This document shows, piece after piece, positions 13,431-26,460 of a DNA stretch of 64,000 nt (its first letter is position 1; the number at the start of each line of letters is the position of its first letter). The position numbers were made by a program, and so were the translations under genes. Origin of the DNA: Larus michahellis (taxonomy: Eukaryota > Chordata > Aves > Charadriiformes > Laridae); the NCBI RefSeq assembly GCF_964199755.1, contig NC_133930.1, positions 32,045,071 through 32,109,070 of the forward strand, given 5' to 3'. Below the pieces are notes generated by a model. That model was not told the origin of the DNA, did no database searches, and was given only the letters and a program-made list of their open reading frames with translations.

Positions 13431-13645
13431 TATGTTGAAAGGGATCTCTTGAGGTCATCTGATCCCATTCCCACCCAAGACAGAGAGAACTTCAAAGTTA
13501 CATTAGGCTGCTCAAAACCTTGTCCAGTATTTCCAGCAGTGAAAGTTCCACAACTTCTCTTTTAACACTGTTTCAGTGGGTAACCAACCCCACTGTGAAA
13601 ATGTGCTCAGCTTCTAGCTGACGTACAGCTTCTCTGGGTAAGTCA
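13431..13645 (-). mobile_element. Old CR1 LINE 3' fragment
   Basis: The plus strand shows a degraded CR1 3' end in reverse orientation: gggatctcttgaggtcatct followed by blocks matching the CR1 3' region (about 13,441 onward). It is more diverged than the other copies and has no tail repeats. Confidence 0.75.
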
Positions 13646-14618
13646 CACACTAATTCTCACCAGGAAGGTCAATATTTAACATGCAAAGAGGTCAACACTT
13701 CTTGCTTCTGTATCAGATTAATGATGATGCTGGTGCACCACATGCTGCCTTCCCCAACATGGTAAAGTTCTGTTCTAAAGAACTTTTCAAAAGCTTCTCT
13801 TCTTTTCTTGAATATTCAGTTATCTGGGGGTGGGGGACTGAGAGTAGGGAGAGAGGAGAGCTTTTTACTTTTTTCTCCTTGCCAACTAGCTAATAAAGAA
13901 AAGACAATGTCTAGAAAACAAAAGGTTCTAACATATGAACAAAATATCTCTGATCTCTAGGAGACAATCTATCTCACTGAATACATTCATCACTCAAAAT
14001 ATATCTGTTTTGAAACCTTTAATGAGAAGTATCCTCAGGGAAAAGTTTTCTCACATTTTACTTGAGAATTGCAGAGTTTATCATTTGAGTATCCATTGGC
14101 CATATTAGAATTCAGGCAAATATCTGCATATTTTAAATGTCTGCCTGAATACTGAGATCATTTGTCAATGTCCTCACTGAATTGTTAGTCAGACAGAGTC
14201 ATGCACATTATTTGAGACAGAAAATGAACTGTTTGAGTTGCTATGGTTACAGCCATGGAAAAGATAAATTTGTGCAGCTACTATCTTTCTTGAGGGAGTG
14301 GGGTGGGGAAAGATAATTGAAAACCTAAAAGTTAATCCAGAACATCAGGACAGGGTCAGAACTGAAACAAAGCTTTATGTGTGCATTTCATTATATAGGT
14401 GAAAGTCACAATGTATCCATAAAAGTAAATAAATATTGATGGATGCTCCCATTACACTCCCCTTCTCTAAATTTATGCTGTAATTTGTACCAGTCAGGTC
14501 ATGACGATCGGGCTGGTTCAACCAACACGGTTTTTTAATATGGAGTTTTCTGATTTAGAATAGCATGATGAGGTGGTGGTTTCCTCTCTGAGAACTACTG
14601 CTAAGATATTTTTTTTTT
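13646..14618. other. Intergenic, nothing recognised
   Basis: AT-rich unique-looking sequence with a small G-rich spot near 13,825-13,840. There is no coding evidence. Confidence 0.65.
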
Positions 14619-16925
14619 CATAGAAATGCAGAATCACAGAAACATTTAGATTGGTAGAGATCTCTTGAGATCATTTAGTCTAACCTCCCTGCTCAAGTAA
14701 ACTCACCTGCAGCAGGTTATCCACGACAGTGAGATTGTCAGTATCTCCAAAGATGCAGACTTCTTAACCCCTCTAGGTAATGTATTCCACAGTTTCACAA
14801 CCCTCAAAGTAAAAAGGGTTTCCCTGTGCTGACATGGAATTTTTTTTTTTTTTTTTTTTTCTTGATTAGTGGTCTTTGCCTCTTGCTATCTCACTGGGCA
14901 ACACTGAAAAAGTCCTGTCTCTGTCTTCTTCGTTCTCTGTTGCCAGGTATTTATACATAACGATAAGATTCCCCTGAGCCTTTCCTCCAGGATAAACACT
15001 CCCAGCAGTCTCAACCTTTCTTCGTATGACAAATACTCCAGTCCTTCCATCATCTTTTAGCCCTGAGATGGATTTTGTCTATTAAGTCAGTATCTTACTT
15101 GAACTTGTGAGGCCAGCACTAGACACAGTACTCCAGACTCTCAGTGCTGATCAGAGAGGAAGGATGACCTCTGTTGATGTACTGGTAATGCTTTTTCTAA
15201 TGCATCTCAGGATACTGTTCACCTTTTTTACTGTAAGTTTGCATTGCTGTCTCATGTTTAGCTAGGTGTTCACCAGGGTCCCAGGGTCCTTCTGAGCAAA
15301 GCTTCTTTCCAGCCAGGTTCCCCCCCACCTCTGGCTGAACCAGTGACTGGGGTTATTCATTGCCAGGGCAGAACTTTGCTCTTCCTTTCGTTAAATTCCT
15401 CTCTGACCAACTCTCCAGCCTGTCATGAATGCTTTGAATGGCAGCACACTCATGTGGTGTATCAGCCACTTCTCCCAGTTTTCTATCATCTGCAAACTGT
15501 CTGAGGGTGCGCTCTGCTCTATCATCCAGCTCATCAATAAAGATATTAAGCAATATTGACCTCAGTATTGACCCCTGGGATACACCACTCCTGACTAACG
15601 TCCAAATGGGCTTTTTGCTACTGCTCACAACACTCTGGTTGCAATCATTCAGCCAGTTTTCAATACACCTCATTGCACACATATCTAACCCATACCTTGT
15701 CAGCTTGTCTGTGAGGGTATTATTGGAGACAGTGTAAAAAGGGTTTATGCTACAGTTGAGGTAAACAATATCCACTGCTGTCCCTTTGTCCATTAAGCTT
15801 GTCACTACATTGTAGAAAGCTATCAGGTTGGACAAACATGATTTTCCCTTTGTAAATCTATGATGACTAATCCAAAACACTTTCTTTTCTTTCATGTGTT
15901 CGGAAATGCTTTCCATGATTTTCTCCATTATCTTCCCTGGATATTCCCTTGGCCTTCTTGAATATAGAAGTCTTCTTTGGTCTCTTCCAGTCTTCTGGAT
16001 CTTCTCCCAGTTGCTGTGACTGTTCAAACATAATCAAGAGCAGCCTTACAACCACATCAGCCAAGTCCTTCAAGCAGTTGTGGATGCAATCTGTCAGGGC
16101 CCATTAACTTGTGTGTGTCCAGTTTGTTTGGGTGTTCCCTAACCTGGTCCTACTGCACTGAGGGTAAGCCTTTCTTGTTCCAGACTTCCCTTCTGGTCTC
16201 TGGGTGCTGGGATTCCTTAAGGACAGTTTTACTGATAAAGACTTAGGCAAAGAAGGTACTGAGTACCTTGACCTCTTCCATGTCATTTCTCACCGGTTCC
16301 CCTGCTGCTTTCAACAGCAGTCCCATATTTTCCTGAGTCTTCCTTTTGCTGCTCATGTATATGTAGAATCCTTTCTCGTTGCCCTTCACATCCCTTGCCA
16401 AATTCAACTCCAGCTGGCTAGAAAAGCCAAGGCAGCTTTTCTGACCCTATCACTGCAATATCACATAGCAACTCCTTTTGGATCACATTTCCCTGCTTCT
16501 ACCTCTTGTGCAGTTCCTTTTTATGTCCGAGAAAAATTAGGAGGCTTTTGCTCATCCTGGCATGTTTCTTCCCTCCTTTTCTTGATTTCGTAGTTGTTGG
16601 GAGCTTGGAGGAGGTTATCCTCGAATATCAACAAGCTCTCCTGGATGTGCCCTTCTTTCCAGGGCTGCAGCCCATAGATTCTTCCACTAGATCTTTGAAA
16701 AGGTCTGCGCTCTCTAAAAAAGTCTGCTCTCCTGAGGTCCAGGCTTGTGGTCCTTCCTTTTGCCTTGCTGTCTTCTCTTTGAGTCCTGAAGTCTACTGTC
16801 TTATGTTCACTGTAGCCAAAGCTCCTGTTGACTTTCACATCTCTGACCAGTTCTTCCTTGTTCCAGGTTTGGCCATGCACCTCTACTTATTGGCTCCTTT
16901 GTTATCTGGTTTCAATTCAGTGAGT
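14619..16925 (-). mobile_element. CR1 LINE, 5'-truncated, degenerate reverse transcriptase
   Basis: The 3' end is at the left, where plus-strand cagaatcacagaaacattta reflects the CR1 tail. An open frame at 15,353-16,027 (minus) covers part of the reverse transcriptase. It shows a recognisable FADD catalytic box (QFADDRKLG), the ENWLN motif and GVSQGSILRSILLNIFIDEL, with several CR1-typical residues changed. Sequence from about 16,080 to 16,925 matches the ORF2 region upstream of the reverse transcriptase but has no long frame. A T-run of about 22 bases near 14,840-14,862 interrupts the 3' UTR. The element is inactive. It appears to belong to a different CR1 subfamily from the copies at 20 and 26 kb. 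The right limit is approximate. Confidence 0.85.
15353..16027 (-). pseudogene. CR1 ORF2 reverse transcriptase fragment
   Basis: A 224-codon open frame covering the central and C-terminal palm of a CR1 reverse transcriptase. GVSQGS and FADD are present; the normal continuation after FADD is degraded, and the frame ends shortly after. It has no endonuclease domain and no start context of its own. It is part of the degenerate LINE copy, not a host gene. Confidence 0.8.
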
Positions 16926-19900
16926 AGTATGATGTATCAACTCAAGAAGCCAGAGTCCCACATCCATCCACTCATGACTGAGTGCTCTAATTACTAAGAA
17001 ACACAATTTTATTCCCCAACTTCATGCAGATGAGAGGGGTAGGAAGGCAGGCATTCACTTCCTCCCTAAAATAGTCTTTATTTAGGTAGTATCCTACTGA
17101 GACACAGGAGAGACTGTGCAAAACCCTTCAGGATGAAAAAAGTCTTGAAACATCTGTGCTGCTTTCTAAGGCTCTAACCTATGTGGTAGCTATAGCCAAA
17201 CTGTTCATGTTAAGCTGCATGTAGAAGTGAGGCTTCTGCCTTGAAACTGTCTCATGTTCCTGGTACCAGCACCCCAGGATTTCCAGATTCCTAGCTGTGG
17301 GCAGAAGCAAGTTAACAGGATCTTCCAAATCCCACCATGTGTTTTGTTTTCATTCAGTCCAGAAGGAAGTCACAGTCATCTCCTTAGCAGCCATCCAGCA
17401 CTTTGTTTTCCTGAACAGTCTTTGGCACATCTTCAGTATGTAATTGGTCTGGGGAGTTTGATGATCTGATGTTATTACTAGTTTAATGTGAAACAAGGAG
17501 TGGCCTGACCACTTTCCCTAATTACATATATGGATAACCGTGGCTTTGACTACTTTCTTAACGTAATGATTTTTAGCATGTCCTGAGTGTACCTATATGG
17601 GCCCTTAAGATCATAGCAGAGGTAAGGCAGAGCTAGCTGTCTACCTAGTCAGTCAAGAACAGACTGAACAAATGCAGACAGGTGAATTCTGGCTCACAAG
17701 AAATACCCAGGTCCTCCAAGAAGCACCTACTACATTTGAAACACCTCTGGGACTAACCAGTGATGTAGAGAAAAGTTTACAGATCAATCCATTAAAACTC
17801 AGATAGAGTTGGTCTTTCTCTTACTTTCTACCTTTTAATTTAATACCTAGAAATACAAAATTATCAAAGACATGAATGAAGTTTGGGTTCAGTTTTCTGC
17901 TGGGAGGTCTTTTCCGATGTCAGCAGAGGTGCTACTACATTACAGCAGAGTAGTAAGGTCATTATTAGGCCTATCATAATCTATAAAAATTAATTTAAAT
18001 CACAGTGAATATATTATTTGACACATTTATTCCTGCTGGTGAATTATTTATGAATCAGTCCAGAAATCTTACAATGCCAGTCTTATTCGTAACCATTCAC
18101 CAGTGGATTATGTAGGCTAATTTCATTAGTATTTTTGCATGCTGTTCACCACTGGTCTTGCTGATTGCTGATACCCCATAGTTGGCAGCTCATGATTACC
18201 TTTCTGAGGAAAAGCAACTATTTCCCAAAATATAAAGGCTGTAGTGTTCCCAATGTTACTCTGGTCTACTAAGCACACTAAATTTTTTGGCACTGTGAGA
18301 GAAAATTTTGAAGCTAAGTAATAATTGTAATTGTTTATGTTCATTAAACTTGTTGAATCTACAAAAAAAGATATTGCTGAGAGATCTAGAGTTGTCAAAA
18401 CATTCCTAAACTCTGAATAAGCACCAGAATAAATGTGTGATCTTATATCACTATTTCCTCACCCTTTTAGGGATCATATTAACTTGCCCCAGGAATTGTA
18501 TCATTGGTGAACTATACTGATGCAGTGATTGATACTAGGTTTTCATCAACTCTGGTGTATCAGGTTTTGTAAGAGATTTAATGACCAAGATGGTTTTAAG
18601 AAAAAAAAAATCTCTTAAGAACTAAATTCATATTAACAAAAACCTCCTTATAGCAGGCAGGATTATGATTAGCCAAATCTAAATTAAAACCTAGGGCCCC
18701 TTTTCCTAACACTACCAATGCTTTTAATTTATTTCTTAGGAAGGATTATGTAAGATATCAGATAAAATTAGATGAGACACATTTCTCTTCCACACAGATA
18801 CAAGATGATAATAACTTTGTTAAAAATCATCTTCAGCGCAAAAACCTTTTGGGGCACAGCACAGCTCAAGGGTGGCAAGGGGTCCCCATGGCAGGGACTG
18901 GCAGCTGAGGTCTGTCCCACCACCCGAGCCAGGAGCAGGGCAGCCAGGCGGGTACTGGGGCTAGTAAACTCACAGAGTTATTTAAATGTTGTAGATTTCC
19001 AGGGGGCTATTTCAGGGAATGTAGAACCGAAGCATGGGCAGGGAACTGGGTGCACAGCATGAGACCTAGGGGTAGGCTCAGGCTTGCCATGAGGAGCCCT
19101 GGAGCCCAGGTGGGCTAGGGGGGGCGTGATGGTCACCAAGTGTAAACCAATAATCCTGCCATTGGGTCTGCACATTCTTTCTCTTTAGAGATTCCTGTGA
19201 AAGGCTGTTTGAGTCAGTCATAAAACAGTTCTTCTCCAGACCTTAAACACAAAGTGCCAGAGTTGGGGAAAAATTCCAAACAACATCCTTTTACTCTACT
19301 TCAGAAGACTTTTCCTGGTTTTGGTTTTTTTTTCAGGTGTGAAAATAAAGCCAATATGCTGTCATTTTTATGATATTGCATTCCTATCATAAGTAAAAAG
19401 TCACATTAATACAATAATTTCATTTTCCAGTTCACTGGCCCATAAAGTGGCTTATTGCACTTGGGTATTTAATGCAAATACAGAAAAGTATTCACTTTGA
19501 TATATTTTAATTCTGTCAAGAGTTGTGGTGACATTTTAACAATAAGAACTAGCAGATGGGTTGCTTAGTCCATTAGCCTTTCCCTTCCAGATCAGCAGTA
19601 AAATCCAGCCCAGGTGAGACCAAATAGTCTCCAAAACAGTTTTTATCCAGGCACTGATGTGCAATAATCTACAGAAGGTTCCTATTTGGAAAATCCTTGC
19701 TTCTTGGAAAGCCTAGGATATGCCATCATTCCTGGAGATAGAGGGGCCACATAAGGTTGACAGGGCTCCCTCTTCTGTCATTCAACTTGGGGAACTTTCT
19801 CTGCTCTGCCCAGACTGAACCGCATCTGCCGGTGAGCAGAAGAGTCATTAATGTCATCACTGTTGCACTACTCTAGCTATCCTCAGACACTCCATCCCCT

Positions 19901-20097
19901 CCCAGCTATCCATTTGGCAAAATTAGAGTAATTACGGTAGTCAGAGCTAGCAAAAGCAAGGGACTGAAAAAATTTTTATAAAATCAGTGGTTCAGAAATT
20001 ATGGCCTCTCCCATGATAAGAAATGATACATGGAAACTGTTGTGTATTACTGCACATGTGGTCTGTTCCCTCTCCCCTACTTCTCACACATTTAGAA
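16926..20097. other. Intergenic, with one GC-rich patch
   Basis: Mostly AT-rich unique-looking sequence. From about 18,835 to 19,150 the base composition rises sharply in G+C, with G runs such as gctagggggggcgtg. I recognise no repeat family or coding domain there. Confidence 0.6.
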
Positions 20098-20771
20098 CAG
20101 AATCATAGAACAATTTTAGTTGGAAAAGACCTTTAAGATCATTGAGTCCAATTGTTAACCTAGCATTGCCATGTCTAACACTATTCCACATCCCTAAGTG
20201 CCACATCTACATGTCTTTTAAATACCTCCAGGGATGGTGACTCATCCGCATCCCTGGGCATGATATTCCAATACTTGACAACCCTTTCAGTGCAAAATGG
20301 CAAAATGTTTTCCTAATATCCAATCTAAACCTCCCCTGGCACAACTTGAGACCATTTCCTCTTGTCCTATCGCCTATTACTTGGGAGAACAGACCGACCC
20401 CCACCTTTCTACAACCTCCTTTGAGGTAGTTGTAGACACCCACAAGGTCTCCCCTGAGCCTTCTTTTCTGCAGGCTAAACAATCCCAGTTCCCTCAGCCA
20501 CTCCTCAATGGCTTGCTCTCTAGAACCTTCACCAGCTTTGTTGCTCCTATTTGGACACACTGCAGCACCTCAATGTCTTTCTTGTAGTGGAGGGCCTGAA
20601 ACTGAACACAGTATTCGAGGTGCAGCCTCACCAGTGCTGAGTCCAGCAGGACAATCACTTCCCTAGTTCTGCTGGCCTAGGGGCGATCACTATTTCTGAT
20701 ACAAGCCAGGATGCTATTGGCCTTCTTGACCACCTGTGAAAGCATATTCGCTTGGCTGTCCACAAAGACCC

Positions 20772-21068
20772 TCAGGTCCTTTTCTGCCAGGCAGCTCTCC
20801 AGTCAGTCTTCCCAAGCCTGTAGTGTTGCATGGGGTTGTTGTGACCCAAGTGCAGGACCTGGCACTTAGCCTTGTTGAATCTCATACAATTGGCCTCGGC
20901 CCATTGATCCAGCCTGTCCAGATCCCTCTGCAGAGCCTTCCTACCCTCAAGAAGATCAACACTCCCACCCAACTTGGTGTTGTCTGCAAATTTACTGAGG
21001 GTGCACTGGATCCCCTCATCCAGATCATTGATAAAGTTATTAAACAGAACTGGCACCAGTAATGACAC
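20772..21068 (-). pseudogene. CR1 reverse transcriptase palm fragment with FADN box
   Basis: A minus-strand frame with [30 protein letters not shown] and the following [19 protein letters not shown] block. The second aspartate of the FADD catalytic motif is replaced by Asn. Confidence 0.8.
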
Positions 21069-21157
21069 TGGAGAACATCATATGTGACCAGCTGCCAACT
21101 AGATTTGACTCCATTCACCTCAACTCTTTGGGCCCAGACATACAACCAGTTTTTTAC

Positions 21158-21675
21158 CTAGCAAAGAGTACGCCTGTGCAAGCTATGAACAGCCAGTTTC
21201 TCCGGGACAATGTTGTATGAAACAGTGTCAAAGGCTTTACTAAAGTCTAGGTAGACAGCATCCACAGCCTTTCCCTCATCCACTAAGTAGGTCACTTTAT
21301 TGTAGAAGGAGACCAAGCTAGTCAAGCAGGACCTGCTTTTCATAAACCCATCTGACTGGGCCGGATCTCCTGGTTGTCCTGTACGTGCCATGTGGTGGCA
21401 CTCAAGATGATCTGGTCCATAACCTTTCCAGGCACTGAGGTCAGGTTGACAAGCCTGTAGTTCCCCGTATCTTCCTTCCAGCCCTTCTTGTGGATGGGCA
21501 TCACATTTGCTAACTTCCAGTCAACTGGGACCTCCCTGGTTAGCCAGGACTGCTGATGAATGATGGAAAGTGGCTTGGTGAGCCCTCCTGCAAACTTCCT
21601 CAGTACCCTTGGGTAGATCCCATCTGGCCCCATAGACTCGTGTGTGTCTAAGTGGTGCAGCAGGTCACCAACCAT
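21158..21675 (-). pseudogene. CR1 reverse transcriptase N-terminal part, frameshifted
   Basis: Two overlapping minus-strand frames (21,340-21,675 and 21,158-21,391) together cover the first reverse transcriptase motifs. The first frame runs to IRPSQMGL; the second picks up at SDGFMKSRSCLTSLVSFYNK. A frameshift lies in the overlap near 21,350. They are remnants of a LINE, not a host gene. Confidence 0.8.
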
Positions 21676-22975
21676 TTCCCCTTTGATTATGGGGGCTTTA
21701 TTCTGCTCCCCATCCCTGTCTTCTGGCTCAGGGGACTGGGTAATGGTCTTGCAGGGACTGTGGCTGAGGCAAAGAAGGCAATGAGTACCTCAGCCTTTCC
21801 CTCATCCTTTATCACTATATTTTTCCCTGTATTCAATAGAGGATGGAGATTCTCCTTAGCCCTCCTTTTGTTTCTAATGTATTTATAGAAATACTTTTTA
21901 TTGTCTTTTATGGCAGTATCCAGATTAAGTTCTAGTTGGTGTTTGGCTGTTCTGAATTTCTCCCTGCATAACCACAGGATCTCCTAGTCCTGCTGAGTTA
22001 CCTACCCCTACTTCCAAGAGTCATAAATTTTCTTTTTTTTTTCCTGAGTTCCAGACAAAGGTCTCTCTTCAGACAGGGTGTTTTTCTTCACCGCCGGCTC
22101 ATCTTTCTGCACATGGGGATGGCCTGCTTCTGTGCCTTCAGGATGTCCTTTCTGAAGCATGTCCAGCCTTCCTGGACTCCTTTGCCCTTCAGGACTGCAT
22201 CCCAAGGGACCCTGATGACCAATCTCCTAAACAGGCCAAATTCTGCCCTCTAGAGCTCCAAGGGAGCAGTTCTGCTTACCCCCCCTTCTTACTTCTCCAA
22301 GAATTGAAAACTATCATTTTGTAGTTGCTATGCCAAAGTGAGCCTCCAACCACCACATTGCCCACAATTCCTTCTCTGTTCACAAACAGTAAGGCACCTT
22401 CCGTAGTTGTTTCCCTCACCAGGTGCGTCAGGAAGTTACCTTCCACACATGCCAGGAACCCCCTAGGCTGTTTCCTCTCTGCTGGATTTTATTTCCAGCA
22501 GATGTCTGGTAAGTTGAGGTCCCCCGTCAGAAAAAAGAGCTAGTGATTGTGAGACTTCTCTCAGCTGCTTATAGAATATTTCATCCTTCTCTTCATCTTG
22601 ATAGGGCAGTGTATAACAAACTCCCACCATATTATCTGCCTTGTTGGCCTTCCCCTGATTCTTACCCATAAACATCAACCCCTCAACCCTCTCATCACCG
22701 TCATTAAGCTCTAGACAACCAAAACACTCGCTAGATAAACGGGCTACCCCACTGTCACTCCTTGCTCATCCCTTCTGAACAGCCTGTAACCATAGATAGA
22801 TGCACTCCAGTTACAGGATTCATCCCACCAAGTTTCAGAAATGACAACTATGTCATAGGTTTTTGCTGCACAATGGCTTCCAACGGCTCCTGTTTGTTGC
22901 CCATGCTGCATGCATTTGTGCCGAGGCACTTCAGCCAGGCTGCTGGCCGTGTCCGAGGGCCATATATTTAGTCCT

Positions 22976-25900
22976 TCTTGAACCCAGATGCTTCCGTTAA
23001 ATTGTGTGAAAGTAATACTCTTCACATCTAAGTATGAAATGGTAGTGTTTGTAAATCATTGCCATATGCAGTTTTGTTTCTTTCAGAAAAAATACTGAAA
23101 ACTGTAAAGGTTGAGAGAAGGTGCATTTCCCTACAATCTTATAATCTGTTGACAGTGCACATAGACATATAAGGGGTTTTTTTAACTGGAATTTTGTTTT
23201 AATACACGGATACCAGGGTAAAGAGAATAATGGCTCAACGGTGGAAATGCAGATGTCATGAATAGAGCTAAACTGAAAGAGGCCTTAGCACAATGAATCA
23301 AATGAGGTTATCTCAGTTTGTAAGACTCTAACCCTGTGTTATCATATTTGGATATATTACTGTGAAGGAATTGCAATGAAAAGTGGCACCATTCTTCTTT
23401 TGGACCTTCTCTAATGATCCTAGATGCTCCAGGACAATTAAATCAAGGTTGTTCATTTTTGAATTACACAGCAATATATATCCTAATTGCTGGCTATGAG
23501 GCAACTTGTTCACCTTTTCTGAAGTGTTCTGAATTATTGACAAAGTCATTAAAATGTTGACCATTATAATTGATGTGTATATATGTAAATCTCACACAAA
23601 AGGAACTTCCTATTAGTCACTGTGGGTCTGATGGGCTGACAAAAGTGATGTGTTCATACATATAAAGCCAGATAGCAGATCTCCTGATTCAATACAGTGA
23701 GTATTTCTGTATTTAGTTTTAAAAATGGGAGCAACTTTTCATGGGAGAGGTTAAGAATGGGAGTCTGAGTGTGTAATGACCTAGATCTTCAAATACACTA
23801 GTCATTAGCATTGCTTAAAAATAAAACCAGCATGAAATCAAAGAGGTAGCAGAACTGTGGATCCCCTTCCCCTCAAATATTTATCTGTGTCAAAAGCAAT
23901 TCCAAAAACCAAACAAGATTAAAGCTTTTTTTAATGCAGTTATTCTGTTTGTAAACAATTTTTTACATAAATAAAGATTAGAGTCATTGATGAAACCCAA
24001 GACTGGTGTTCAATTGGAGTGTAAAAAAAAAATGCTGTATACGGATTCCCCAAATTGATCTCTCTTCCCTGTTTAAAAAACCTCCCCTCTTTCCTGCTGC
24101 ATTTGTTTTACACCCACTTGATTTGCAGGATGACTTTTTATGATTTTTTTTCTACTTAGCTCCTACAGCTCTTTTCTATGCTGTTTCTCTACTGTCAAAG
24201 GAGCAAGATACTCTGTAAAGTCTACCCATTGTCAAGGAATATAAATTTCCATTGTTCTTGCCTCTAATCAAGAGAGAATAAACTAGGAAGAAAGATTAAA
24301 TCGGAGGATTATTTCTTTTAACAAAAACAGACAAACAAACAAACAAAAAAACCACCATCAAACCCAAGCAAAACAAAAAGAAACAAAGCAAAGTAAAAAA
24401 CAACACAAAAACCAAAACACATTTATGTTCAAGTCAGCGTTGAGAACACTTGGTTTCAGCTGATGATTCACAGTTGGGCCAGCTGGCACAGGTCTTCTTA
24501 AGTTAATGATACCTCTCACCTAAGGAGCTGGTTTCTGGTACATAAGCATAGGGACTGATTTCTGGCTATAGTAGAGGTGAGCCTCAAATTAAAATATCTG
24601 ACTAAAACAAGAAAATTATTCAGAAAATTAGAAAGACCTTTCATATTATTTTTGGTGTCTGTTTTGGGTTTTTTTTTTGTTTTGGTTTGGTTTTTTATCC
24701 CAAATGCTAATTGTTGAAAAATGACTGGGCATTTCTTAAACTTGTCTTTGCTACAATGGAATTCTGATACTTTCAAAAGTATCTAAATTTAAACACTGCA
24801 ACATATTTTGAGAATGAGGGGATAAACAATATCTTAGGCTGCTGAGTTAATGAAATTTGGCCCTTAGGCAACAGATATTTGAAGTTTCCCTTGCCCTCTA
24901 CATACCAATTCTTCATTTATTTTCCTTTTTTTTTTTTTTAAATATGTGATCATTTTTTGCAGCAATGTAATACACAGAGAAACGAGTGGCTCTGATGGCT
25001 GATTAAATAATAAAGCACTTAATCATTTACAGGAGGCTGTTCATTATACTACAGCGTAAGACAACAAAGAACATAGATACATTTGAGCAATTTATTCAGA
25101 GAATGGTCTGATGGAAAAGAGGTCCTGATACTGTTCCTACTGGCCTCTTGTAATCTTTGACACTAGTTTCATTCACTCACTACTTACTGCAATTAAAGTA
25201 ATTGCAGGTGTTTTGTTAGTATACTAATGGCCAGAATAGTCACATGGCTTTGACAGATGCCATAAAATTTCACAGCAAAATCTGGATTTAGAAAACTACA
25301 AAGAAGAAATAAGAGAAATGTATTTTACAATGCTGAGCATCCTTCCAGTATAACCAGAGATATGACAGCTTTTTTCATTGTCAGAGGCAAAACTTGCATT
25401 GACTCAAATTCCACCAAGACTAGGTCTGAAACTTCTGGTCATTTTTCCACCCCTTCTGCCTCTTGAGCTGAGCGTTTCCCCCTCATTTCTCAATTTATAG
25501 TCTACATTCTTTGCAAGTTAACTATGACTGAGTGTAAGAAAAGTCAGTGTTTTACATCAGATAAGCATGTATAAATGTAAATGTTTATTTAAATCTTAGT
25601 TCTTCTTCTTGGGATGGAAAAGATCGAGTTTTCTAAAAATGTTTATTTCCAGAAATAGACAGCGTATCAAAGCCTAGATTTAAGAAATCTTTGGAAACTG
25701 CAAGACCCCAAGACAAGTCACTTGGTAAATTGTTGATTTTCCCCCTTTCAGAAGCTCATACAATTTTCTTGCTATTTACATAGCATGCAATCATGCAATT
25801 TATAGCCATGATGTGGTGACAATGAGACTGTATTTGCACCCAAAATGCTCTTGGCAGATAGTCTGATTTTCTTGAAGGTGTGTAGTGAGAAGCTTGAAGG

Positions 25901-26460
25901 GAGGTGAGAGGCTATGGATTTGAACTGCATAAGCACCCAAGAAAGCAGAACCACTCTTTTGTAAAGCTAAGCAACCACTTTAACAAAGTCGTAGATGCTG
26001 TTATAACCACTTGCAAAAGCAATCACACTGCTGTTTGTGAGGTGCTCAGATTGCTGGGGAAGTGTGTAGTAAGCTCTGTTGTGTGTGTAGTGAGCATCTA
26101 GCAGAATGGTTTCCTTTGGAGAAACTTAGGTTGAAGAAGGTCTTGATTCTTGATCAGGATGTGAGAGACGGGACAAGGAGCTGTGCACACCAATAATGCG
26201 ATGTGTGCTCAGATACGTAATTCTCAGGTGAAACGTGCAGACACCCTGTAACTTCAAGTTTTCATAAAATTGCTCTTAAGCAAACAGGTTGTTGGACACA
26301 GGGTTTTTTTTGCTGGTTTTAGCAAACCAGCACCTTGGCTAGTTTTGGACACTTGAAATCAGTTCTTTGAATATTCACCTGAAGTTGTGCTGTTTTAATG
26401 AGGACTCTGGATTCATCTGCAAGCCGAATATGTAGTGGGTATACTTAAATTGAATGGGTA
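22976..26460. other. Intergenic, no gene recognised
   Basis: AT-rich sequence with a CAAA/CAAAA-rich low-complexity tract at about 24,318-24,420 and a perfect 9-bp hairpin at 26,311-26,332. There is no coding evidence. Confidence 0.65.
26311..26332. repeat. Short perfect inverted repeat
   Basis: TGCTGGTTT and AAACCAGCA flank a 4-base TAGC loop. It is an isolated hairpin with no T-run or gene context, so no function is assigned. Confidence 0.6.

Larger units (their letters stand above)
20098..22975 (-). mobile_element. CR1 LINE, nearly complete ORF2 but degenerate
   Basis: A minus-strand copy with its 3' end at about 20,098 (plus-strand cagaatcatagaacaatttt). Reading on the minus strand from the right, it shows the endonuclease start (YDIVVISETWWDESCNWSA near 22,860-22,800), a second endonuclease block (VGVCYTLPYQDEEKDE near 22,610), then reverse transcriptase blocks: SMGPDGIYPRVLRKFAGGL, VYLDFSKAFDTVSYNI, a FADN box and the C-terminal [16 protein letters not shown]. 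The blocks fall in different frames and are separated by stops and indels. The catalytic FADD box reads FADN, so an active-site aspartate is lost. The copy is 5'-truncated just before or within the start of the endonuclease; the right boundary is approximate. Confidence 0.88.

Noticed and set aside
16204..16997. Long plus-strand frames of 129 and 163 codons
   Set aside because: They are antisense to the CR1 copy whose coding strand is minus. Their sequence is explained by the LINE.
18126..18398. 90-codon minus-strand frame
   Set aside because: It reads smoothly but matches no family I recognise and has no splice-site or start context. It was not called a gene.
20297..21062. Plus-strand frames of 96 and 108 codons
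   Set aside because: They are antisense shadows of the CR1 reverse transcriptase on the minus strand.
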